Shown here: positions 1 through 7,538 of the stretch, one piece after another | How positions within the stretch are numbered: the stretch's first letter is position 1 | How the letters are laid out: each line of letters opens with the position of its first letter | Origin: TMED8 sp964468005 | GTDB taxonomy: Bacteria > Pseudomonadota > Alphaproteobacteria > Rhodospirillales > Casp-alpha2 | Direction of reading: 5' to 3' | DNA length: 11,499 nucleotides | Assembly (NCBI GenBank): GCA_964468005.1 | Contig: CAYXUT010000087.1 | Span: 1 to 11,499 of the forward strand | The notes under the pieces: model-generated | Database searches by the model: none | What the model was told of the DNA's origin: nothing | What the model saw: the letters and a program-made list of their open reading frames with translations, nothing else | Made by a program: the position numbers and the translations under genes

Positions 1-522
1 GCAGACGTATCGAATGCCTTCGACGTAGCTTTCTTTTTCGCCGATATGGCGCTGGCTGAGAACGAGTACCTTCAGCCGCAGAAACTCCAAGGCCTGATGT
101 TTCTCGCACAAAGCTACTATGTCGCAGCTTTCAAGGGACGAAAATTGATGCCGGCAGTGTTCGTCGCGGACGAACGTGGCCCGTTGGAGCCTAACGTATA
201 CATGGCTTTCTCGAAAGGACGCCCGGATATTGATGCCGATCTGTTTTTACCGCAAGAGGTGGAGAGTTTCCTCGACGGCATCTGGCGTCGCTTCGGGCAT
301 TACTCGACCGACAAGATCATGACGATGAGCAAGGAAACAGCAGCCTTCAAACACGCTCGTAAGCGTGGCAACAGGGCCGAGATCGATCTTGGTGACATGC
401 AACTCTCGTTTATCCGCGCCGATAAGACACCTGGGGTCGAGACCGTGGTGAAACCCAAACTGCACCGCACTCAGTCAGGCAAGGCAGTGACCGTCAGATC
501 ATGGGTGCCGGGCACTAAATAG
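1..522 (+). CDS. Panacea/DUF4065 (SocA-like) domain protein, 5' partial
   Basis: The reading frame is open from base 1 with no stop before the TAG at 520-522, and the recognisable domain begins upstream of the first internal ATG (position 46): the segment DVAFFFADMAL lies partly before it. I therefore treat the gene as truncated by the window edge rather than starting at 46. The pattern of an opening helix, then 'LQPQKLQGLMFLAQSYYVA', then a GPLEPNVYMAF segment and a late FLDGIWRRFGHYST stretch matches the Panacea fold (DUF4065), known from SocA and from promiscuous antitoxins. A basic C-terminal tail of about 55 residues follows. No toxin partner is visible; upstream lies outside the window and downstream is the convergent Mrp operon, whose stop codon is only five bases away. 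A housekeeping role unrelated to toxin neutralisation is equally possible. The family call is fairly secure, the function is not. Confidence 0.7.
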   Translation, partial: ADVSNAFDVAFFFADMALAENEYLQPQKLQGLMFLAQSYYVAAFKGRKLMPAVFVADERGPLEPNVYMAFSKGRPDIDADLFLPQEVESFLDGIWRRFGHYSTDKIMTMSKETAAFKHARKRGNRAEIDLGDMQLSFIRADKTPGVETVVKPKLHRTQSGKAVTVRSWVPGTK

Positions 523-527
523 CCCAA

Positions 528-2219
528 TTAGCCAAGCAGATACAGCAACAAGAACAACCCAAGCAAAGCCACCGTCCAGAATACCATGGTGCCGGCAGGG
601 TGGGTACGCGCGAAGGTACCATCCAGGCCATGATGTTTGTATACAAATCGCATCACCTGGTGGACCAGGCCAAGCAAGATTTCGCGTCCCGAGCGGTCGA
701 TCTTAGCAATCGAATGTCTGAGCCAAGCCATGGCACGTGGCAGCAGGCGGCGGTATATCCAATCGGTATCGAGATTGGTCGACTTCAGTTCCGGCGGGTA
801 GAGACCGGTCAACATCAGAAATGTGAAGGCGAGCGCCGAGAACATCAAAAGCTGTAGCTGGGTGATAACATGCACGGTCGTGTAGGGCACATAATCGACC
901 GTGTAGGGCAAGATCGCGTAGAGCGGATCGGGATAGACGCCGATACCGATGCACAGGAACGCCGTAATGCCCATGGCCAACAGCATGTTGACCGGCGCCT
1001 CCTTGGGGCGCCTGCCGGAATCGTGGGCGAAGAACGCGAAATAGGGAATCTTGATGCCGGAGTGGTGAAACACACCGGCGGAAGCAAACAGCAGCACAGC
1101 CCAAATGAACCAGTGGCCCTCAATGCCCAGCGCAGTCAAGATTAGCGACTTGGAAATGAACCCTGAAAACAGGGGAAATGCCGAGATGGATGCCGCGCCC
1201 ACGATGCAAAATCCCGTGGTCCACGGCATTGTTTTGTACAGGCCACCGAGTTCCGAGCCCTTGATTGTCCCGGTACGGTACAACACCGCCCCCATGGACA
1301 TGAACAACAACGCTTTATAGAGGATGTGTGAGAAGGCATGGGCGGCGGTGCCGTTGAGCGACAACTCGGTGCCGACGCCGACGCCGACGACCATGAAGCC
1401 GAGCTGGTTGTTGAGGCTGTAGGCGAGCACCCGGCGCAGGTCGTTCTCTATGACCGCGTAGAAGATCGGAAATGCCGTCATGATGGCGCCAATATAGATC
1501 AGGATTTCTGTGCCGGAGAAACCCCGTGCCAGGGAATATACCGCAAGCTTGGTAGTAAATGCGCTGAGGATAACCGTGCCGGTGACGGTCGATTCTGGAT
1601 ATGAATCCTGTAGCCAGTTGTGCAGTAAGGGGAAGGCACATTTGATGCCGAAAGCGACGAAGATGATCTTGCCGCCGAGGCTTTCGATGCCGATGTGGTC
1701 GAAGGCGATGGAACCCGTATCGGCAAGGATCAGAATGGCGCCGGCAAGCAGCAACACCCCCGATCCAACTTGAATGATCAAATAACGCATGCCGGCTCTG
1801 AAAGAGCGTTCTGTTCCTGTTGCCCAGATCAGGAAAACGGAAGAAACGGCAGTCAATTCCCAGAATACGAATAGCGTGATCAGATCGCCGGCGAACACGG
1901 CTGCAACGGCGCTTCCCATATAAATCTGGGACATGCTGCCTTGCAGCGTGTCGTCCTCGTGCAGCGAATAGAGACCGCCCAGGAATGCAGCGATATGGAA
2001 AATGTAGCCCCACACCAACGCCAACTTGTCGACGCGCAATAGCTCCAGCGTATAGCTGAAGAACGTCGAAGTGACGAGGGTTTCCGGGGCGAGGGCAGTG
2101 GTATAGGCCAAGCCCGCTAACGGTAGAGCCAACAAAAGTGCGCGGCGTCCAGCACGTGGAATCAGCGGCAACAGAAGGCCGCCGAGGATCATGATTAAGC
2201 CTGGGTTGAACTCAATCAT
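528..2219 (-). CDS. Mrp-type antiporter, third D/NuoL-like subunit with C-terminal extension
   Basis: A 563-residue polytopic membrane protein of the proton-translocating NADH dehydrogenase/MrpD family. Key residues of the ion channel family are present: the glutamate in LFVFWE (E121), the lysine of FGIKCAFPLLHNWL (K193), K224 and K302. The HNWLQDSYPEST segment replaces the more usual HxWLPxAxxxAP. After about residue 473 comes a largely soluble or amphipathic segment of about 70 residues, rich in Arg/Lys/His, and then a final membrane helix at about 544-562, so the protein is longer than an ordinary MrpD. It is the last gene of the operon. Its ATG overlaps the end of the upstream 90-residue gene by eight bases, supporting this start. 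It ends five bases from the convergent plus-strand gene. Role inferred: one of three antiporter-like channel subunits in the complex; it may stand in for part of MrpA. Confidence 0.88.
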   Translation of the reverse strand: MIEFNPGLIMILGGLLLPLIPRAGRRALLLALPLAGLAYTTALAPETLVTSTFFSYTLELLRVDKLALVWGYIFHIAAFLGGLYSLHEDDTLQGSMSQIYMGSAVAAVFAGDLITLFVFWELTAVSSVFLIWATGTERSFRAGMRYLIIQVGSGVLLLAGAILILADTGSIAFDHIGIESLGGKIIFVAFGIKCAFPLLHNWLQDSYPESTVTGTVILSAFTTKLAVYSLARGFSGTEILIYIGAIMTAFPIFYAVIENDLRRVLAYSLNNQLGFMVVGVGVGTELSLNGTAAHAFSHILYKALLFMSMGAVLYRTGTIKGSELGGLYKTMPWTTGFCIVGAASISAFPLFSGFISKSLILTALGIEGHWFIWAVLLFASAGVFHHSGIKIPYFAFFAHDSGRRPKEAPVNMLLAMGITAFLCIGIGVYPDPLYAILPYTVDYVPYTTVHVITQLQLLMFSALAFTFLMLTGLYPPELKSTNLDTDWIYRRLLPRAMAWLRHSIAKIDRSGREILLGLVHQVMRFVYKHHGLDGTFARTHPAGTMVFWTVALLGLFLLLYLLG

Positions 2220-2484
2220 CGTCCTGATCCTTGTCGTAGAAATCTTCGTCGCGCGTGATGATGGTGCGCAGCCACTTTGCTGACAGAACGAGGCCTACGC
2301 ACATCACAAAGCCATAGATGGCGTAAAAGCCAAACACGTATTCGGCGGCAAAGTAGGGGTGCTTTTCATAGAAACCATCGGCCGCGAACAGGCCGGCGCA
2401 AATGATCACCAGCGCCCAGACGATTTTTCGGACGTTGCGCTTGTCATCGAGCCAGCGCGGGCTTTCGCCGGGTTGTCCACTCAT
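2212..2484 (-). CDS. Small two-helix membrane protein of the Mrp operon
   Basis: A 90-residue protein. I chose the ATG at 2484 because it forms the classic ATGA overlap with the stop of the upstream D-like gene. A longer in-frame version starting at 2625 would run through that gene's coding sequence and its extra 47 residues look like an out-of-frame shadow. Visible parts: a polar N-terminus with WLDDKRNVRK, helix 1 at about 21-38, a short loop with EKHPYFAAEY, helix 2 at about 49-69, and an acidic tail RDEDFYDKDQDDD. I recall similar small proteins in Mrp clusters of proteobacteria, but it matches none of the seven canonical Mrp subunits. Its position between two channel subunits suggests an accessory or assembly subunit; this is inference only. 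Confidence 0.82.
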   Translation of the reverse strand: MSGQPGESPRWLDDKRNVRKIVWALVIICAGLFAADGFYEKHPYFAAEYVFGFYAIYGFVMCVGLVLSAKWLRTIITRDEDFYDKDQDDD

Positions 2485-4034
2485 GGCAATCTTCCCCCTG
2501 CCAAAGGCAGTAAGAACCGGTAAATGGTGTCGGCATAGAAGAATAGGGCAAAACAGCCCATTGCCGTAAAGGTCAGGGCACCGACGCAAGCCAACGGAGC
2601 TTCCTCGTAGCCGAACACCCGCCAAACGTTGGAGGCGGAGGCATCGCCAGGGTTGGCCGGTGGACCGTCATGCGCGTCATCGTGGTGGTCGTGGTGATCA
2701 TCGCGATGACTGTCAGGCACGGAGAAGAAGCCGCGAATGACGATAGGGATCAGATAGGCGACGTTCAGCAGCGATGAGATCATCAGGACACCGACGAAGA
2801 TCACCTGTTCAGTCTCCGCAGCGGCGAGGACCAAGTACCACTTGCTCCAAACGCCACCCAGTGGCGGCAAGCCGATGATAGAGAGGCTGCCGATCAGAAA
2901 GCAGAGGAACGTCAGCGGCATCTTGCGTCCGAGGCCCCGCATATCGCTGATTTCGGTCTTGTGGCTGGCAACGATGATGGCACCGGCGCAGAAGAACAAC
3001 GTGATCTTGCCAAACGCATGCATGGCAATATGCATGGCGCCGCCAATGGCGCCGGTACCGCTTGCCAACATGGCACCCAGCACGATGTAGGAAAGCTGAC
3101 TGACGGTGGAGTAGGCGAGCCTAGCTTTCAGGTTGTCCTGGCGCATGGCAACCAAGGATGCAATCAGGATGGTTCCGCCAGCCATGTATTGTAGCCACAC
3201 CGAGCCACCGATCTGCGCCAAGTTTTCGATACCGAAAATGTAAATGGTTACTTTAAGTACGGTAAACACGCCAGCTTTGACGACCGCAACGGCATGTAGC
3301 AAAGCGCTGACCGGTGTTGGTGCGACCATGGCGGCTGGCAGCCAGCGGTGGAACGGCATCAATGCTGCCTTGCCGATACCTAATACATACATGGCGAGTA
3401 GTGCCGTCGTCAGGCCAGCGGACGCCTTGTTCTCCAAGATCCCACCTACCATGAAGTCGAGTGTATTGGTGATCGACCAGGTCCAGATAATTGCCGTTAG
3501 TTGCAGAACAATGGAAGTACCGATCAGGATGCCGAGATAAACACGTCCGGCGCGCTTAGCCTCATCGGAGCCGGCATGGGTGACCAGCGGAAAGGTCGAT
3601 ATGGTTAGGACTTCGTAGAACACGAAAAGCGTTAGCATGTTGCCGGCGAAGGCGATGCCGAGGGAGCTGGAAATGGCGATAGCGAAATAGATGTAGAAGC
3701 GGGTCTGATTGCGCTCAGCATGACCGCGCATGTAACCCACCGCATAGATCGTCGTCACAACCCAAAGGAAACTGGCGATGCCCGCGAACAGCATACCAAG
3801 TGGCTCGAGCGTAAAGGTGATGGATAGGCCCGGGATCATCTCGCCCAAAACCACGGAAGGGCGGACGCCAACAAAAACATCGTCGAACAGGCTGGCGACG
3901 GCGAGGAACGTCACCGTTGCGGTCGCCAGGGTCACGCCCTCGCGCAAGTTCGGCCGGGTTCCTGTCATCACCAGTAGCGGCACAGCGACGAGGGGCGCGG
4001 CGATGGCGAGAAGAATCGCTGTTTCGGGCGTCAT
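2481..4034 (-). CDS. Mrp-type antiporter, second D/NuoL-like subunit with His/Asp-rich loop
   Basis: A 517-residue polytopic membrane protein of the NuoL/MrpA-N/MrpD family. Channel residues are visible: E141 in FVFYE, K222 in LGIGKAALMPFHRWLP, and H247 and K253 in APTPVSALLHAVAVVKAG, plus K343 in the later FGKITLFF segment. The HRWLPAAMVAPTPVSALLHA signature is closer to NuoL and the MrpA N-terminal half than to MrpD, so this gene may supply the missing MrpA channel function. Residues 441-456 form a loop with six His and seven Asp, unusual between membrane helices. Start and stop are supported by four-base overlaps with both neighbours. Complex I is excluded because no peripheral-arm genes are present. 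Automatic annotation would probably say 'monovalent cation/H+ antiporter subunit D'. Confidence 0.9.
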   Translation of the reverse strand: MTPETAILLAIAAPLVAVPLLVMTGTRPNLREGVTLATATVTFLAVASLFDDVFVGVRPSVVLGEMIPGLSITFTLEPLGMLFAGIASFLWVVTTIYAVGYMRGHAERNQTRFYIYFAIAISSSLGIAFAGNMLTLFVFYEVLTISTFPLVTHAGSDEAKRAGRVYLGILIGTSIVLQLTAIIWTWSITNTLDFMVGGILENKASAGLTTALLAMYVLGIGKAALMPFHRWLPAAMVAPTPVSALLHAVAVVKAGVFTVLKVTIYIFGIENLAQIGGSVWLQYMAGGTILIASLVAMRQDNLKARLAYSTVSQLSYIVLGAMLASGTGAIGGAMHIAMHAFGKITLFFCAGAIIVASHKTEISDMRGLGRKMPLTFLCFLIGSLSIIGLPPLGGVWSKWYLVLAAAETEQVIFVGVLMISSLLNVAYLIPIVIRGFFSVPDSHRDDHHDHHDDAHDGPPANPGDASASNVWRVFGYEEAPLACVGALTFTAMGCFALFFYADTIYRFLLPLAGGRLP

Positions 4035-5515
4035 GGGGTGCCACCCACGAGCAAGACCTTGGCCGCCGTGCTCGCCACGTGGAGGGTAGTTGTCGCATCA
4101 ATGCCGAAATATATCGTCGCGCCAATTAGAACCCACATGGGGAACAGTAACGAAAAGGGGGCGGGGTCTAGTTTTTTGACATCTTGCGGCGGTGGCTTGA
4201 AGTAGGCGACCTCGACAATGCGCCAGACGTAAATCACAGTGAGTAGAGAGCTCAGCACCACTAGCACCGCGAGCGGCCACCAACCGGCCTCAAGCGCAGC
4301 TTGAATCAGATACCATTTCGATATGAATCCCGCCGTCAGCGGCATGCCGATCAGGCTCAATCCACCGGCGACAAAGGCTGCCATCGTAAAGGGCATGCGT
4401 TTTCCTATGCCGGCCATATCCTCGATTTCATGTGAACCGATACGGTAGGTGGTGGCGCCAATAGCCATGAATAGGCCACCCTTCATCAGCGCGTGGTTGA
4501 ACAGGTGGATAATGCCCGCAGTTACGCCGGTAACGGAATCGAAGCTCACGCCGAGCACGATGTAACCGATCTGCGCCACTGAAGAATAAGCCAGCAGGCG
4601 TTTGGCATCGGTTTGATAGATTGCGACGGCTGAGCCTGCAAATATGGCTACGACAGCCAAAGACATGAGCAAGGAGCGTACCGGCAAGACGGCCAGGATG
4701 TCGATGTCGCCAAAGATCGTGAAGACGACGCGGATAAAGGCATAGATGGCGACCTTGGTAGCGGTTGAGGCGAGAAAAACAGTTACCGCAGAGGGTGCAT
4801 AGGCGTAGGCATTGGGTAGCCACATATGCATGGGAAACAGCGCTGCTTTGAGCGCCAGACCAACGGTCAGAAAGCCAAGCGCTGCCTGGATCGTTCGGTT
4901 ATCGGCAATTGCCGGAACAAGGTTGGCGAGATCGGTGATATTGAGGCTGCCGGTCACCATATACATCAGGCCGACCCCAATGATGTAGAAGGTGGCGCCG
5001 ATGGTTCCCATGATCAGGTACCGATAGGCGGCGGTCAGGGCCCGGCGGTCTTTCCCGAAACTAATCAGTACGTATGTCGAAAGTGACGAAATTTCGAGGA
5101 AGACAAACAGATTGAAGGCGTCACCGGTAATGGTAATGCCAAGCAAGCCGGTCATACACAGCAACAACATTGCGTAAAAGAGATAAATCCGGTTCGCCGG
5201 AATTTCGCGTTCCACCGTCTTGCGGGCGAAAGGCATTACCACAGTGCTGATCGACGATACGATCACCAGCACGAACGCATTCAGTGTGTCAACACGGTAC
5301 TCGATCCCCCAAGGTGCAGCCCAGCTACCGAGCTCATAGACGATAGTGCCGGAATCCAACACCCGGACCAACAACTCGATGGACATCGGCAGGCACATCC
5401 AAGTGATTACCACCGACCAGATCCAGACCGCCTTCGGGTGGCGGATAAAAATGCACATGGGCGCCGCCAGCAACGGAAGAACGATCTGGAGAATAGGCAG
5501 GTGCTGAGAGATCAC
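4031..5515 (-). CDS. mrpD: Monovalent cation/H+ antiporter subunit D
   Basis: A 494-residue polytopic membrane protein that best fits MrpD/MnhD/PhaD. It follows subunit C directly, as in canonical mrp operons. The membrane glutamate is E141 in GDAFNLFVFLE; lysines K223 (LALKAALFPMHMWLP) and K254 (STATKVAIYAF) match the conserved channel lysines of the family. Later segments include TDAKRLLAYSSVAQIGYIVL and a MKGGLFM motif, all typical. It is one of the antiporter-like subunits thought to carry protons or cations across the inner membrane. The ATG overlaps the stop of subunit C by four bases and the stop overlaps the next gene by four bases, so both ends are well fixed. Of the three D-like proteins here, this is the one I would call the orthologue of classical MrpD. 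Confidence 0.93.
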   Translation of the reverse strand: MISQHLPILQIVLPLLAAPMCIFIRHPKAVWIWSVVITWMCLPMSIELLVRVLDSGTIVYELGSWAAPWGIEYRVDTLNAFVLVIVSSISTVVMPFARKTVEREIPANRIYLFYAMLLLCMTGLLGITITGDAFNLFVFLEISSLSTYVLISFGKDRRALTAAYRYLIMGTIGATFYIIGVGLMYMVTGSLNITDLANLVPAIADNRTIQAALGFLTVGLALKAALFPMHMWLPNAYAYAPSAVTVFLASTATKVAIYAFIRVVFTIFGDIDILAVLPVRSLLMSLAVVAIFAGSAVAIYQTDAKRLLAYSSVAQIGYIVLGVSFDSVTGVTAGIIHLFNHALMKGGLFMAIGATTYRIGSHEIEDMAGIGKRMPFTMAAFVAGGLSLIGMPLTAGFISKWYLIQAALEAGWWPLAVLVVLSSLLTVIYVWRIVEVAYFKPPPQDVKKLDPAPFSLLFPMWVLIGATIYFGIDATTTLHVASTAAKVLLVGGTP

Positions 5516-5865
5516 TCGTTGTTCTCCAGCTTTTCAATGTCATCTTCCTCAATGGTGCCATAGGCATCCTTGATCCGGACCACGAGCGCCAGCCCGAGAG
5601 AAGTGGTGGCGACGCCGACGACGATAGCGGTTAGAATAAGCACATGCGGCAGCGGGTTGGAGTAAGCCTGGATACCTTCGGCCAGGATCGGAGCTGTGCC
5701 GCCCTCAATCTTTCCCATAGTGATGTAGAGCAGGAATACAGAGACCTGGAAGACGTTGAGACCAACGATTTTCTTCACCAGGTTTCCGTGTGCGATGACG
5801 ATATAAAAACCGATCATCATCAATACCACGATGATCCAGTAATTGAGCAGGCCGGTCGAGATCAT
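5512..5865 (-). CDS. mrpC: Monovalent cation/H+ antiporter subunit C (NuoK-like)
   Basis: A 117-residue protein with three predicted membrane helices (about 7-25, 32-50 and 72-96), the size and layout of MrpC/MnhC/PhaC and of its homologue NuoK. The family signature NPLPHVLILTAIVVG begins at residue 70. The C-terminus is acidic (EEDDIEKLENNE). In the Mrp complex this subunit sits between B and D and is related to the complex I subunit next to the antiporter-like chain. Four-base overlaps with subunit B upstream and subunit D downstream fix the start and stop. Confidence 0.93.
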   Translation of the reverse strand: MISTGLLNYWIIVVLMMIGFYIVIAHGNLVKKIVGLNVFQVSVFLLYITMGKIEGGTAPILAEGIQAYSNPLPHVLILTAIVVGVATTSLGLALVVRIKDAYGTIEEDDIEKLENNE

Positions 5866-6341
5866 ATGCCGTCTTTCTCGTCGAGCCCAACCTCTTCTCG
5901 GGCTTCTTCCTTGACCTCGACGCGGCCGGCAAAGGTAAAGAAAATCGTGATCATGGCTGCCGCCACGGTAATGCCAACCCCAAGCTCGACCAGCAGTATC
6001 CCGATATGTTGACCACCGGTGGGCGTGCTGGCGAGGACGTTGTAGTCGAGGAATTTACCGCCCATCAGCATTCCGGCAACACCGACCGAGCCGTATAATA
6101 GAACACCGATGGCGAGCAGCGCTCGGGTCGCATAGGCCGGGATCACATCACGCACGGTGGGGACACCAAAAATTAAGGCGTAGAGGATGAACCCCGAGGC
6201 AAAAATGACGCCTGCTTGAAACCCGCCGCCAGGACCGAAATCTCCATGCCACTGTACATAGAGCGCAAACAGTAGGATGTACGGGATCAGAAACTTTGAG
6301 ATCACCCGGAGGATGATCTTTTCTTTCATCGGCTGGGTCAT
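5862..6341 (-). CDS. mrpB: Monovalent cation/H+ antiporter subunit B
   Basis: A 159-residue protein with about four membrane helices, matching MrpB/MnhB (and MbhF of membrane-bound hydrogenases). Clear motifs are HGDFGPGGGFQAGV at about 32-45 and GQHIGILLVELGVG at about 110-123. The C-terminus is charged (VEVKEEAREEVGLDEKDG). The start at 6341 overlaps the stop of the MbhD/E-like subunit by four bases. B proteins in many Mrp operons are of similar length or a little shorter, so nothing is missing. Confidence 0.93.
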   Translation of the reverse strand: MTQPMKEKIILRVISKFLIPYILLFALYVQWHGDFGPGGGFQAGVIFASGFILYALIFGVPTVRDVIPAYATRALLAIGVLLYGSVGVAGMLMGGKFLDYNVLASTPTGGQHIGILLVELGVGITVAAAMITIFFTFAGRVEVKEEAREEVGLDEKDGI

Positions 6342-6916
6342 GAGCCGTTTTGCTCCGTCGTTTGCGCCTTTTTCTCACGGCGGGGCGGGCGGCGAACGCG
6401 GCCCATGATGGCGAGCACGCCAGCGGCGGCGGTAAAGATTACGAAGGTCTCGCCCAATGTGTCATATCCCCGGTAACTGGCCAGAACTGACGTCACGACG
6501 TTGGGCAGCCCTACCTCCTGTTTGGAGTTGTTGAGATAGCGAGGGGCCACGTGATGGTGGATGGGGGCCTTTGGATCGCCGTAGCGCGGCATATCCAAGG
6601 TGCCGAAGATCAGCACGACACCCGTAACAACGACCACAACAAGCGCCGAGAACCTGTTTTTTGGAGATGCCGGTTTCTCTTCACTGCTGGTCAACGCCAA
6701 GGTGCCGAGCATCAGGACGGTCGAGATGCCGGCACCGACGGCGGCTTCGGTGAAGGCTACATCGACCGCGTCAAGTACTACGTAGGTAGCAGCGCCAAGC
6801 AGGCTGAAGATACTTGTCAGCATGACGACGGCGAACAGGTTGTGCAGCCGGGCAATGGCGATGCCGGTCATGGCCATGAAGCACATCAGGCAGAGGATGA
6901 TCAGCTGTTCGCTCAT
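6338..6916 (-). CDS. MrpA C-terminal-like subunit (MbhD/DUF4040 plus MbhE domains)
   Basis: A 192-residue membrane protein carrying two pieces that in classical Mrp operons form the C-terminal end of the large MrpA protein. Residues about 5-75 are the MbhD/DUF4040 part, with VAFTEAAVGAGIST containing the conserved glutamate E57. Residues about 90-175 are the MbhE part, with NVVTSVLASYRGYDTLGE at 139-156. The C-terminus is basic and polar. In Mrp and Mbh structures these segments link the channel subunits and contribute to the ion path. It is not a broken mrpA: it has its own start, overlapping subunit G by one base, and lies at the position MbhD/MbhE occupy in Mbh operons. A product name such as 'DUF4040 domain-containing protein' would be reasonable. 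Confidence 0.88.
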   Translation of the reverse strand: MSEQLIILCLMCFMAMTGIAIARLHNLFAVVMLTSIFSLLGAATYVVLDAVDVAFTEAAVGAGISTVLMLGTLALTSSEEKPASPKNRFSALVVVVVTGVVLIFGTLDMPRYGDPKAPIHHHVAPRYLNNSKQEVGLPNVVTSVLASYRGYDTLGETFVIFTAAAGVLAIMGRVRRPPRREKKAQTTEQNGS

Positions 6917-7242
6917 CAGGGCTTTTTCGGCTTCGATTTGGTTGCCGCTTCCGGATTAACGCCGCTGTACAAGGCGGCGCGTGCTAGCGCGTGGGTCCCA
7001 GTTGGGCTGGTAAACAAGATAAACAGGAAGATCATCGCCAGCTTGGCCAGCCCAAGCGTAAAACCAGTCTGCAGCGCCAACCCGAACAAGATCAGCCCAA
7101 GCCCCATGGTGTCAATGATGCTAGCGCTATGCATACGGCAAAATACATCAGGCAGGCGTATCAGGCCGATGGCGCCGATGATGCAGAAAGCACCGCCCGA
7201 GATGATCGAAGACCAACTGAGGACATCGAGAGCCAATTCCAT
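6916..7242 (-). CDS. mrpG: Monovalent cation/H+ antiporter subunit G
   Basis: A 108-residue protein with three membrane helices, the size of MrpG/MnhG/PhaG. Signatures are GLIRLPDVFCRMHSAS at 26-41 and TSPTGTHALARAA at 78-90, followed by a short basic tail (KSKPKKP). It belongs to the small-subunit set E, F, G that packs at one end of the Mrp complex. The start codon overlaps the stop of subunit F by one base (TAATG), and the stop overlaps the next start by one base (TGATG), consistent with translational coupling. Confidence 0.93.
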   Translation of the reverse strand: MELALDVLSWSSIISGGAFCIIGAIGLIRLPDVFCRMHSASIIDTMGLGLILFGLALQTGFTLGLAKLAMIFLFILFTSPTGTHALARAALYSGVNPEAATKSKPKKP

Positions 7243-7538
7243 TAGATATCACCGTGATGTTCGTCGCCGACGTAGCGGCTGCCGAATCTCTGGAACTGCA
7301 TGAACCGTGTCACGGCAATGGTGCCGACAAAATTGATGAGTGCATAGACCAGGGCAAGGTCGAGGAACTCGGGCCTGCCCGCCAAATAGCCGTGAACTGC
7401 GATCAGCAGAACAGTCAGCGTGCCAAAGCTGTTGATGGCGAGTATCCGATCAAACACCGTGGGACCTCGAAATGCCCTGACTAGCACTAAAAACATGGAA
7501 ACTAGAACGGCTGCGGCCGCGGCGTCGAACATGCTCAT
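7242..7538 (-). CDS. mrpF: Monovalent cation/H+ antiporter subunit F
   Basis: A 98-residue protein with three membrane helices, matching MrpF/MnhF/PhaF. The family motif RGPTVFDRILAIN is at 24-36 and PEFLDLALVYALINFVGTIA at 56-75, including the membrane aspartates D30 and D60. The ATG at 7538 overlaps the stop of subunit E by four bases; a second in-frame ATG two codons later (7532) is a possible alternative but lacks that overlap. The end is polar with a HH pair (GDEHHGDI). Confidence 0.92.
   Translation of the reverse strand: MSMFDAAAAAVLVSMFLVLVRAFRGPTVFDRILAINSFGTLTVLLIAVHGYLAGRPEFLDLALVYALINFVGTIAVTRFMQFQRFGSRYVGDEHHGDI

Noticed and set aside
1315..2013. A 232-codon minus-strand open frame within the third D-like subunit
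   Set aside because: It is an out-of-frame shadow, rich in Arg and His, with no membrane segments or motifs.
2485..2625. A longer N-terminus for the 90-residue small membrane protein
   Set aside because: The extra residues are rich in Arg and Cys and lie entirely within the upstream D-like gene in another frame; the ATG at 2484 forms a four-base overlap as seen across the operon.
2481..5515. Large NuoL/NuoN-like subunits suggesting respiratory complex I or a membrane-bound hydrogenase
   Set aside because: No peripheral-arm, iron-sulfur or NiFe catalytic subunits are present, and the complete E, F, G, B, C small-subunit set identifies an Mrp-type antiporter.
6338..6916. Truncated mrpA pseudogene
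   Set aside because: The gene has its own start and stop in overlap with both neighbours, contains two whole domains (MbhD and MbhE type), and sits at the place these occupy in Mbh-type operons.
6551..7303. A 250-codon plus-strand open frame across the mrpG/MbhD-E region
   Set aside because: It is antisense to well-supported genes and its translation (rich in Gln, Asp, Gly and His) resembles the antisense of membrane proteins, with no family features.
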